This document shows, one piece after another, positions 32,898-40,592 of a DNA stretch of 45,448 nucleotides. The position numbers were made by a program, and so were the translations under genes. The notes below the pieces were generated by a model. That model saw only the letters and a list, made by a program, of their open reading frames with translations, made no database searches and was not told the DNA's origin. Source of the DNA: Bradymonadales bacterium (lineage in GTDB: Bacteria; Myxococcota_A; Bradymonadia; JAFGEP01); the NCBI GenBank assembly GCA_016931535.1, contig JAFGEP010000058.1, forward strand, positions 1 to 45,448. The letters are read 5' to 3'. Position 1 is the first letter of the stretch. Every line of letters begins with the position of its first letter.

Positions 32898-33776
32898 TCA
32901 CATGGCGACGCGCCGAACCAGGCTGCGTAGCCAGGCAATGGCCAAAAGGACGGTACAGCACAAGGTCATGGTTGGCCCGATGGGCCAGGCGAGCATGAAG
33001 GCTGTGAAATATCCCCCCGCAGCGGCCAGCGCTCCCAAAAACGGGGCGATCACGAATACCAGGGCGATGCGATCGGTCAGCAGGAGCGCGGTCAGCGGCG
33101 GGAGGACGATGAAGGCGAACACCGGAAGCGCCCCGATGGCGCGGGTGCTGATGGCGATCGCCAGGCCGATGGTCACCAGCAGGACCATGTCCAGAGCGTG
33201 AACGGGATGTCGAACGGCACGGGCGGTCACCGGGTCGAAGGAAACAAACAAGAAATCCTTCCTCAAGATCAGGTGCACAACCAAAATGGCGGCAGCAAAG
33301 AGAGGGACGATGATGACCTGGCTTGGCTCCACGACCACCCCGCTGCCGAAGATGATATTGTCAATGTCATGGGTTGCCTGGTTGAGATATCCGGCCAGCA
33401 GCACCAGGAGCGCGGAGGTCACCAGGTAGGCCACGCCGAGCAGCGATTCGCTCGATACCCGCTTGGACTCGCGCCACCAAGCGAAGCCCGCCGCGGCCAG
33501 GGAGGTGATCAGCAGAGAGAAGCCGAAAAGACCCAGGATGTCCTGGTACCAGGCGGTACTCTCCGACATCACCTGGTGTTGGGACTCCAGCCCCAACAAC
33601 AGGCCCAGTGCCACCCCCACACCGCTCACATTGGCCAGGCAGGCGGTGACAAACACGATGCGCCGCAGCACCACGTAGATCCCCACGAAACCCAGGATCA
33701 AGGAAGCCACCACGGCGACAAAGATGGGCGACTTCCAGAGAAAGGACGATCGCAGGAAACGAGAAAACCGGCTCAT
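32898..33776 (-). CDS. znuB: Metal ABC transporter permease (ZnuB family)
   Basis: 292 residues from the ATG at 33776, whose first bases overlap a TGA of the preceding frame as ATGA. ABC-3 family permease with about eight membrane segments (SLILGFVGIYVVLRRIVFVT, LGLFGFSLLITSLAAAGF, DMVLLVTIGLAIAISTRAIG, VFAFIVLPPLTALLL). It forms the membrane channel for zinc or manganese delivered by the binding protein at 35029-35967. The open frame runs on to 34280, but the upstream part has a different codon character and its own signal peptide, so it is a separate gene (see next entry). The symbol is assigned by family and context. Confidence 0.85.
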   Translation of the reverse strand: MSRFSRFLRSSFLWKSPIFVAVVASLILGFVGIYVVLRRIVFVTACLANVSGVGVALGLLLGLESQHQVMSESTAWYQDILGLFGFSLLITSLAAAGFAWWRESKRVSSESLLGVAYLVTSALLVLLAGYLNQATHDIDNIIFGSGVVVEPSQVIIVPLFAAAILVVHLILRKDFLFVSFDPVTARAVRHPVHALDMVLLVTIGLAIAISTRAIGALPVFAFIVLPPLTALLLTDRIALVFVIAPFLGALAAAGGYFTAFMLAWPIGPTMTLCCTVLLAIAWLRSLVRRVAM

Positions 33777-34280
33777 CGGGGGACTGTACGAGGCTGCGCT
33801 AGCATCATCCCCAGCACGATCTCTCGAAGCGTAGCCACTCCCACGCCGTTGGGGCCGATGGTGGCGATGTTGGCGCCTGTGATGGCCTTGGTGGCCACCG
33901 GTTTGCAGGGATGCCGGGTCGACCTCCTCTCTGTCATCCAAAAGGATGGGCGCAAAATCACGGTTGCCGGCCGTTGTGCCAGGGGTGTCCCCCAGGAAGA
34001 GGGGCTCGAAGGCCTCGCTGCCGATCGGTGTGCCAGGGGTGTCCTCCAGATGGAGAAGCGCATCGAAATGGTTCGCATTCTCCAACCCTTGGCTGAATTC
34101 GGTTCGGTCGAGGTCGGTCGAATCGTTGGTCGACGTCGGGCTGCCGTCTTGCGCAGCGGCGACCGGGGAAAAAAGTAGTACCGCCAGCATCCAGACGACC
34201 GGAGCGAGTGCCGCCAATCCGGGCTGGTTTCTAGTTTTACGAGACTTGAGATGTTCGATGGGTGCCTGATTGTCGTTCAT
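33773..34280 (-). pseudogene. Exported protein of the metal-import operon, apparently frameshifted
   Basis: A signal peptide (hydrophobic stretch ending PVAAAQ, residues 21-44) and about 80 residues with two similar segments (LEDTPGTPIGSEAFEPLFLG and GDTPGTTAGNRDFAPILL) are read in one frame. From about 33900 downward the third codon position turns GC-rich in the next frame, which reads TKAITGANIATIGPNGVGVA and ends at 33773 with the 4-nt overlap expected for an operon gene. The total span is 508 bp, one more than a multiple of three, fitting one inserted base. It may be a sequencing error, a true pseudogene or programmed frameshifting. The N-terminus overlaps the ATPase gene by 44 nt. No family recognised; probably a periplasmic partner of the importer. 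Confidence 0.55.
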
Positions 34281-35025
34281 ATTTGCTCGCTATCATTTCG
34301 GCGGTCTTGCCACTGAACAACCGTCCCACCGCATTGGGATCCAGGGCGAGGTCGGAGGTGGTCACCTTGAACCCCTGTCGTTCCCAGTCGCAGATGAAGA
34401 CGGTCTCGACTCGGCCTCGCAGGTTGGAGAGGAAATGGCTCACCACCAGGATGGTGATGTCCCGCTCCTTGCGGAGCTGCTCCAGGGTGGCGATGACCTC
34501 GCACTCGCCCTGGATGTCCATGTTGGCGGTCGGTTCATCGAGCAGGAGGAGTTGGGGGTCGCAGGCCAGGGCCCTGGCGATGAGCACGCGTTGTTTCTGA
34601 CCTCCCGACAGGTCGCGGAAGGGTTTGTGGGCTACCTCGGCGACCTTCATTTTCTCCAGGACCTCTGCTGTCCGCTGCCGGTCGGCTCTACGCACGGGCC
34701 GCCCCACGCCGATGAGCGGGTATCGGCCTTGCAGGGCGACCTGGAACCCGGTCAGGGGAAAGAGCAGATCGAAGGTCTCACGCTGGGGCACGTAGCCCAG
34801 ACTGCCGGGTCGGCGGAAGATCGGCTGCATCTCGATCTGCCCGCCAACCTTGGGGAGCAAGCCCAGCAGGGTTTTGAGCAGCGTGGTCTTGCCGCCGCCG
34901 TTGGGGCCGATGATGGCGATGTAGTCGCCCTGGCGGATCTCGAAGTCGATGCCTCGCAGCAACGGACGACCGTCATAACCGATGTCCAACCCCTGGGCTC
35001 GGATGAGGAATCCATTTCTCGACAT
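34237..35025 (-). CDS. znuC: Metal ABC transporter ATP-binding protein (ZnuC family)
   Basis: 262 residues. Contains Walker A GPNGGGKTT, Q-loop YVPQRE, signature LSGGQKQR, Walker B LLLLDEPT and switch His in VVSHF, the full set for an active ATPase. It powers uptake through the permease at 32898-33776. It starts 3 nt after the stop of the binding-protein gene, so the two are co-translated. Family placement with zinc/manganese importers follows from context and length. Confidence 0.9.
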   Translation of the reverse strand: MSRNGFLIRAQGLDIGYDGRPLLRGIDFEIRQGDYIAIIGPNGGGKTTLLKTLLGLLPKVGGQIEMQPIFRRPGSLGYVPQRETFDLLFPLTGFQVALQGRYPLIGVGRPVRRADRQRTAEVLEKMKVAEVAHKPFRDLSGGQKQRVLIARALACDPQLLLLDEPTANMDIQGECEVIATLEQLRKERDITILVVSHFLSNLRGRVETVFICDWERQGFKVTTSDLALDPNAVGRLFSGKTAEMIASKYERQSGTHRTSQVS

Positions 35026-35028
35026 GGC

Positions 35029-35967
35029 TCATTCGCTCCGTTGGAGGCCATCAGCCAGGCGCTCGATCAGGAGATCGAGGGTGCTGATGTAGTCCTCGGT
35101 TCCCGGCAGAGAACCGGGCTGGGTGGGCAAGACGAGACAGGGGATCTCGATCTGCCGGGCTACCTCCTCGGCGGTCCGGAGCGGGTCCCAGGGGGTTACC
35201 AGCAAGGCGCGCACCGATCCGTTGCGGTGTCGGGTGATGAGCTCCGCAAGATGCCCGGGGCTGGGGGGCACACCCGGTAGGGGCTCCAGCTCCCCCGCAA
35301 TTTGCAGTCCCAACCATTCGGCCAGGTAGGACCAGTCTCTGTGGTAGGTCAGAACCGCGGTTCCTCGAAACGGTTCCATGCGGGCCTGCCAGCTTTCCAT
35401 GTGTTGATCCAGGCTGACCAGGAACTCCCGCAGATTGGCGGTGTAGATCTCGGCGCCGGCCGGATCCAACTCGATCAGCCGGCCTGCGATGATCCGTGCG
35501 GCACGGCGGCCGTTGAGCGGGCTGATCATGTAGTGGGGGTTTCCCAGGGGATGGACATCGCCCATCTCTCGGGTGGCTTGCTCCGGTACCTCGAGCCGGT
35601 GCTCGACAGCGGCCGAGCAGTTCAGGTGACCGGGCTGGCCGGCCTGTATGCGCGGATTGGAGCTTCCAGTCAGCAGCACGGGAAGCCAGCCGACCTCCAG
35701 CTCGAGCCCGCAGTAGACCACGAGATCGGCCTGGTTGAGATCGACCACCAGGCCCGGCTGGGCATCCACGAAGTGCGGATCCTGGGTGCCTGTGGCGAGG
35801 ACGACTACCTCGGCGCGATCGCCGGCGATGGCGCGGGTGATGCTCCCCACGTCGGGGGTCGTTGCCACGATGTCGAACGCCAGGGCTTTGGCCTGGGCGC
35901 CCAAGGCCAGACCGAGGACCAGGGCGAAGAGCAGAACAAGGGGTTGTCTATGGAACCAAGTATTCAT
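35029..35967 (-). CDS. znuA: Periplasmic zinc/manganese-binding protein (ZnuA family)
   Basis: 312 residues with a signal peptide ending near AKALA. Cluster A-I solute-binding fold with three metal-binding His in their family contexts: H65 (QDPHFVDA), H145 (HPLGNPHYMISP) and H209 (TYHRDW); the fourth ligand is probably an acidic residue near TEDYISTLD. The His-rich flexible loop of classical ZnuA is missing, so zinc versus manganese cannot be settled. It is followed directly by the ATPase gene. No AT-rich Zur-type palindrome was seen upstream. Confidence 0.85.
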   Translation of the reverse strand: MNTWFHRQPLVLLFALVLGLALGAQAKALAFDIVATTPDVGSITRAIAGDRAEVVVLATGTQDPHFVDAQPGLVVDLNQADLVVYCGLELEVGWLPVLLTGSSNPRIQAGQPGHLNCSAAVEHRLEVPEQATREMGDVHPLGNPHYMISPLNGRRAARIIAGRLIELDPAGAEIYTANLREFLVSLDQHMESWQARMEPFRGTAVLTYHRDWSYLAEWLGLQIAGELEPLPGVPPSPGHLAELITRHRNGSVRALLVTPWDPLRTAEEVARQIEIPCLVLPTQPGSLPGTEDYISTLDLLIERLADGLQRSE

Positions 35968-36327
35968 GGAGGTATCTCCCTCGATTTTTCCTGACGGCCT
36001 TCCGGTTCCACCGGCCGGTCATTCGGCCCAGCAGACGAAAGGTCGATCACACTCGGGGTACCGGCCTACAGGTACACTGCTTGTGCCTGGTACGGTTCCC
36101 CGGCAGGTTACATGCGTCTACAGATCAACATCTCACCGGATGGGGGCGGGATAGAACATCAAGGAAACCGGACAGCGCGCTCTTTGGATCGAAGCCCACA
36201 TGGCTTGTTCGGCCTTCCACCGACCTTGCAGACAACGGGTGAGTCAACCCGTTCAACAACACACCAAGTCGGCTGGATGGCTGGACCACTCCGCGGATTC
36301 GGATGTCCTGATCGCCCCCAGGAGGGA
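35968..36327. other. Gene-free stretch upstream of the metal-binding protein gene
   Basis: No open frame here is convincing. Three inverted repeats are visible: CAGGTACA/TGTGCCTG (36067-36088, one mismatch), AACGGGT/ACCCGTT (36234-36253) and GTCCTGATC/GATCAGGAC (36305-36334). The last spans the stop codon of the gene at 36328-36747. Any could be operator or terminator; none is a recognised Zur or Mur box. Confidence 0.35.
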
Positions 36328-36747
36328 TCAGGACAGAGGTGGGGAGTGCTTGGGCGCTAGAGCAAGAGGGGTCAGCGGATCGGCGTGCCATTCGACGCGC
36401 AGGAAAGGCCGAACGGCGTTTACCACGGGCGAGGTTTTCGGCCCGCTATCGTTTTCGATGTGAGCCCAGGGGGTGGTGACGAACAGCAGGAACAGGCATA
36501 GCTCCTGCGTGAGAAGAACGAGAGGCTGCGAGGTACCGGGATCGACCCAAGGTTCTTCCGACCAGGGCGTGGGGCTCTGTCCGGCGTCGTCGAGCGTGAC
36601 GCTGTGCACGAACAGCCGACGCTCGGTGTCAAAGACATGGCGCTCGGTGGCGAAGTCCTGGACCATGAACAACAGGACCAGGATGAGCTGAGCCGCCATG
36701 AGCGAGGCGACCAGCCGGATCCACCGAGGTTTCGTAGGAGCGAACAT
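36328..36747 (-). CDS. Small membrane protein near the metal importer
   Basis: 139 residues with hydrophobic stretches at about 11-30 (IRLVASLMAAQLILVLLFMV) and 75-90 (PLVLLTQELCLFLLFVTTPW). Between them is TERHVFDTERRLFVHS, reminiscent of small proteins found beside metal importers, though the Cys and most His expected for metal binding are lacking. AGGGA precedes the ATG. It is 360 nt upstream of the binding-protein gene on the same strand and divergent from the helicase. Unknown function; moderately sure it is a gene. Confidence 0.5.
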   Translation of the reverse strand: MFAPTKPRWIRLVASLMAAQLILVLLFMVQDFATERHVFDTERRLFVHSVTLDDAGQSPTPWSEEPWVDPGTSQPLVLLTQELCLFLLFVTTPWAHIENDSGPKTSPVVNAVRPFLRVEWHADPLTPLALAPKHSPPLS

Positions 36748-36911
36748 ATCGTTCCCTATGGGGGAAGAACTGGTGCTTCCCCGCTGGATGACTTTGCTAC
36801 CATATCCTGCGGGCAGATTCCGGTCAACGTGATCTCCAAAAGGGAGAAGGCGGATCCGGGCAGCATCGACCCCATTTGCCTCCAGCCCGCCGATTTGCTA
36901 TAGCACTCCCC

Positions 36912-38417
36912 GTGAACGACTCGAACACCAACGACCAGCCTCTCTCTCCCTTGCCGACCTTCGCCGAGCTCGGAATCGATCCGGAGGTGCTGCGGGCCAT
37001 CTCGCAGGCGGGCTACGAGAGCCCGCTGCCGGTGCAGGCCGCCTGCTTCGGCCCCATCCTCGATGGCCGGCACGTGGTAGTCCAGTCCCGCACCGGCAGT
37101 GGCAAGACGGCGGCCTTCATCCTGCCGATATTGCATCGCCTCCGCTACGAGGAGAGACGCCCGCAGCTCCTGGTCCTGGCCCCCACCCGGGAGCTGGCCT
37201 TGCAGGTTCACCAGGAGTTCGAGCGGCTGGGGCAGGGCACCGGCCTCGAATCGGTCTGCCTGTACGGGGGCACCCGTTTTACGGAGCAGCTGGACCGGTT
37301 GCGCCGGGGCGTCCACGTCGTGGTCGGCACCCCGGGGAGGGTGTTGGACCACTACCGCCGCAGGACCTTCCTGGTGGACGGGGTGGCAGCCCTGGTGCTG
37401 GACGAGGCGGACGAGATGCTCTCGGTCGGCTTCGAGGAGGAGATCCGCCGGATCCTCCACGCCCTGGTCGGCCTCGAGCAGGTCATGCTCTTCTCGGCGA
37501 CCTTGCCCATGAGCCTCCAGGGGCTGATATCCCGCTACATGCGCGATCCGGTCTTTCTCGACCTCTCTCAGGACCGGGTGGACGTGGACCGCATCGAGAA
37601 CGTCGCCTACCAGGCCGATCCCCACGTCCCCAAGATGCGGACCCTGATGGCGGTCGTCGAGGCGGAGGATCCCCCGGCAGCCATCATCTTCTGCAACAGG
37701 CGCAAGACCACCGAGAGCGTGACCGCCTATTTGCGCCGGCGCGGCTTCGACGCCTCCCTGCTCAACAGCGACCTCTCGCAAGCAGACCGCGAGGCGGTCA
37801 TGGCCCGGATGAAGGCAGGGCACCAGCGCCTCCTGGTGGCCACCGACATCGCTGCCCGCGGCATCGACATCTCCCAGCTCCCCTGCGTCATCCACTACGA
37901 CCTGCCCGAGGACATGCAGCTCTACGTGCACCGGACAGGACGAACCGGCCGCGTCGACCGCCACGGACGAGCCATCTCGATCTTGACCGCCAACGACAAC
38001 GAGGCGGTCAAAAGCCTGGATCGCACCTACGGGATCAAGCTCACGTTGTTGGAGACACCCACCCGCGAAGAGACATTGCACATGCTGGCTGACCGCAGAA
38101 TCCGAGAGATGAAGGACAAGATCGACGCCGGTCGCGTCATCCCGGAGGAGTTCCAGACCATCGCCCAGGAGATCCTGGCCGAGCCCGACGCCGAGTCGCT
38201 GGTGGCCCTGCTCGTGGACTCCTACCTGAGCGCGCCGCCCCCGGCTCCCGCCCGGGAAACGCCCCAAGCCTATCACCCAAAAACGAGACAAGGGGGGACT
38301 GGAGGGGACGCCCCGGGGCCCGGCGGTGGTCCGGCTGCGCCAGGGTCGGGTCAGCGGCCCTTCCGGCAGGGAAGCCGACGCCGGGGGGGCGGACGGGGCG
38401 GCGGCCGCCGCTCCTGA
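36912..38417 (+). CDS. DEAD-box RNA helicase
   Basis: 501 residues from a GTG start (a TTG at 36876 is the alternative; neither has a good ribosome-binding site). All helicase motifs are present: Q motif (FAELGI...SPLPVQ), SRTGSGKT, PTRELA, TPGR, DEAD, SAT, IFCNRRKT, ARGIDI and HRTGRTGR. The C-terminus ends in a Gly/Arg-rich tail (RRRGGGRGGGRRS) that binds RNA without sequence preference. It unwinds RNA duplexes in the cytoplasm, in ribosome assembly or mRNA decay as in DeaD/RhlE relatives; the exact orthologue cannot be fixed by eye. Confidence 0.9.
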   Translation: MNDSNTNDQPLSPLPTFAELGIDPEVLRAISQAGYESPLPVQAACFGPILDGRHVVVQSRTGSGKTAAFILPILHRLRYEERRPQLLVLAPTRELALQVHQEFERLGQGTGLESVCLYGGTRFTEQLDRLRRGVHVVVGTPGRVLDHYRRRTFLVDGVAALVLDEADEMLSVGFEEEIRRILHALVGLEQVMLFSATLPMSLQGLISRYMRDPVFLDLSQDRVDVDRIENVAYQADPHVPKMRTLMAVVEAEDPPAAIIFCNRRKTTESVTAYLRRRGFDASLLNSDLSQADREAVMARMKAGHQRLLVATDIAARGIDISQLPCVIHYDLPEDMQLYVHRTGRTGRVDRHGRAISILTANDNEAVKSLDRTYGIKLTLLETPTREETLHMLADRRIREMKDKIDAGRVIPEEFQTIAQEILAEPDAESLVALLVDSYLSAPPPAPARETPQAYHPKTRQGGTGGDAPGPGGGPAAPGSGQRPFRQGSRRRGGGRGGGRRS

Positions 38418-38455
38418 GCTGATCGCCCCGATCGCCTTGTTCGTGCGATCTTGTC

Positions 38456-38560
38456 GATGGCAGAACACGTTGCGCCCTGTCGGTGGGCGCCGTCCTGGTG
38501 ACCCACAACCAGCGGGAGTTCGGCCGTGTCGAGGGGCTGAACCTGGTGGACTGGACCTGA
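38456..38560 (+). pseudogene. Relic of a VapC-type PIN-domain toxin (C-terminus only)
   Basis: The frame ending with TGA at 38558-38560 reads ALSVGAVLVTHNQREFGRVE and then GLNLVDWT. This matches the conserved VapC end (ALxLGAxLVTxNxREFxRVxGLxxxDW). The preceding IAAHA motif is garbled (RTRC at 38462-38473) and the rest of the PIN domain and any antitoxin are missing. It lies between the helicase and the convergent ABC exporter gene. The remainder of 38561-38744 holds nothing that I can support. Confidence 0.65.
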
Positions 38561-38744
38561 GTCGCCCAGGAATGAGACACCGGGAAGAGTAAAGGCCAGG
38601 AGCCGACCGGGATCGGGTAGACCCCAACAGCCATCACCAGCTGCCGCCTGGTGGTCTGTGCTCCAGAGAGATTCCGCTCCAACCAGAGTTGCCGGGTGCA
38701 GATCGGAGACGAGGGGACAGGCGGCCGCTGTGGCCTCGCGAGGA

Positions 38745-40592
38745 TCACCCTCCGACCGGTTCCGACAGCGGCGAGCGATCGGGAGGCATGGTCTTGCCGG
38801 TCCTCCGTTCCTGCTCGGCGAACTGCAGCTCGTACAGGTCGCGGTAGATGCCCTTCTTCTCCAACAGCTCCTGGTGGGTGCCGATCTCCCGCACCTCGCC
38901 CCGGTGCAGCACGACGATGCGATCGGCGTTCTTGATGGTGGACAGGCGGTGGGCGATGACGATGGCGGTACGTCCCCGTGTGCTCTGGCTGGTGGCGACC
39001 TGGATGGCCTGCTCGGTCTCGGTGTCGATGTTGGCGGTGGCCTCGTCCAGCACCAGGATCGGCGGGTCGCGGTAGAGGGTTCGGGCAAAGGCCAACAGCT
39101 GGCGCTGTCCCGAGGAGAGGCTCTTGCCGCCCTCGAGCAGGCGGGTGTGCAGCCCGTCCGGCAGGTGGGCGAAGATCCGGTCGGCCTCGATACTTTTCAG
39201 GATCTCCTCGATCCGTTCGTCACCCACCTCCTCCTCGAACAACGTGATGTTCTCTTTGAGGCTGTCGGAGAAGAGGAACACCTCCTGGGGGACCAGCGAG
39301 ATCTGGGAGCGCAGGCTGTCGATGCTCCACTCCTCCAGATCCGCGCCGTCGATGCGGATCCGCCCCTGTTGCGGCTGGTAGAACCGCGCCAGGAGGTTTA
39401 TGAGGGTGGTCTTGCCGGAGCCGGTCTGTCCCACGATGGCCAGGGTTTCCCCGGCGCTGATGGTGAAGGAGACATCCCTGAGCACCCACTGGTCGGCGTC
39501 GTAGGCGAACCAGACGTGCTCGAAGGCGACCTCGCCGCGCATGGTGGTCTCGAGGCTTCCGGACTGGGTGTACTCGTCGGAGGTGGGGAGGCCGAGGATC
39601 TGCTTGATCTTCTCCGATGCCGCCATGGCGGCCTGGAAGATGTTGTACTTCTCGCTCATGTCCCGGAGCGGTCCGAAGAACAGCTCCACGTAGCCGATGA
39701 AGGCCACCATCTCGCCGATGGTCAACGAGCCCTGCAGCGCCAGGGCGCCGCCATACCAGACGATGATCGCCTTGGCCAGGATGCCCAAGAAGCTCATCAG
39801 CGGGAAGAAGGTGGCGTGGGCCCGGACCGCCCGCATCTGGTTGTCGAAGTAGCGCTCGTTCAGGGAGTTGAAGGCCTCGACGCTCTCCTGCTGTCGGTTG
39901 TAGAGCTGGATGACGTTCATGCCGCTGAGGTTTTCCTGCAGCGTGCTGTTGATCCGGCCGATCAGCTCCCTTTCTGTGCGGTAGATCCCGGCGATCCGCT
40001 TGCGGAAGGCTCTCAACGCCCAGTAGACCAGGGGCAACAGGGCGTAGACGGCCAGCGCCATGGGAGCGTGGATCAGCAGCAGGGCCACCACGATGGCGGC
40101 CAGCATCACGACGTCGCTCACAAAGACCATCATGCCCGAGGTCAACAGCTCGTTTAAGGCATCCACGTCGCTGGTCACCCGGGTCATCAGGCGGCCGGTG
40201 GGGATCTGGTCGAAGGTCCGCCGCGACAGGTGCAGGCAGTGGTCGAGGATGTGCACCCGCAGGCGCGCCATGATCCGTTGGCCGATCCAGGTCATGAGAA
40301 ACACCTGGAGGTAGCGGGTGCCGAAGGCCGCCAGCTCCAGGATCAGGAAGGCCCCGCACAGGATGGCGAGACCCGGCAGATCCTGCTGGAGGATGTGCCG
40401 GTCGATGGCCAGCTTGGTCAGGTAGGGGGCCAGCATGCCCAGGATGGTCGAGACCAGCAGGAGCGACACCGCCAGGACCATGACCCGGTACTCCCGGCGG
40501 GCAAAGGAGAGCAGCCACAGGATCAGCCTGGGATCGAATCGCCGGGAAGAGGGCCGCTCTTCGATGGGTTCCACGTCCTGCATGTCAAGCAT
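38745..40592 (-). CDS. ABC exporter subunit, canonical Walker B (heterodimer partner)
   Basis: 615 residues: six membrane helices (about 30-325) and a nucleotide-binding domain with Walker A VGQTGSGKT, Walker B LVLDEATANID with catalytic Glu, switch His (IAHR) and a signature changed to LSSGQRQ. Its start overlaps the upstream ABC gene by 8 nt. The pair matches heterodimeric exporters such as YheI/YheH (BmrCD) or TM287/288: the altered signature here pairs with the inactive Walker B of the partner to make one non-hydrolysing site. Likely exports a lipid or drug; substrate unknown. Confidence 0.9.
   Translation of the reverse strand: MLDMQDVEPIEERPSSRRFDPRLILWLLSFARREYRVMVLAVSLLLVSTILGMLAPYLTKLAIDRHILQQDLPGLAILCGAFLILELAAFGTRYLQVFLMTWIGQRIMARLRVHILDHCLHLSRRTFDQIPTGRLMTRVTSDVDALNELLTSGMMVFVSDVVMLAAIVVALLLIHAPMALAVYALLPLVYWALRAFRKRIAGIYRTERELIGRINSTLQENLSGMNVIQLYNRQQESVEAFNSLNERYFDNQMRAVRAHATFFPLMSFLGILAKAIIVWYGGALALQGSLTIGEMVAFIGYVELFFGPLRDMSEKYNIFQAAMAASEKIKQILGLPTSDEYTQSGSLETTMRGEVAFEHVWFAYDADQWVLRDVSFTISAGETLAIVGQTGSGKTTLINLLARFYQPQQGRIRIDGADLEEWSIDSLRSQISLVPQEVFLFSDSLKENITLFEEEVGDERIEEILKSIEADRIFAHLPDGLHTRLLEGGKSLSSGQRQLLAFARTLYRDPPILVLDEATANIDTETEQAIQVATSQSTRGRTAIVIAHRLSTIKNADRIVVLHRGEVREIGTHQELLEKKGIYRDLYELQFAEQERRTGKTMPPDRSPLSEPVGG

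Noticed and set aside
32898..34280. One 460-residue permease with a long N-terminal extension
   Set aside because: The extension has its own signal peptide, and its lower part reads better in another frame that ends in a 4-nt overlap with an internal ATG. Two genes fit better.
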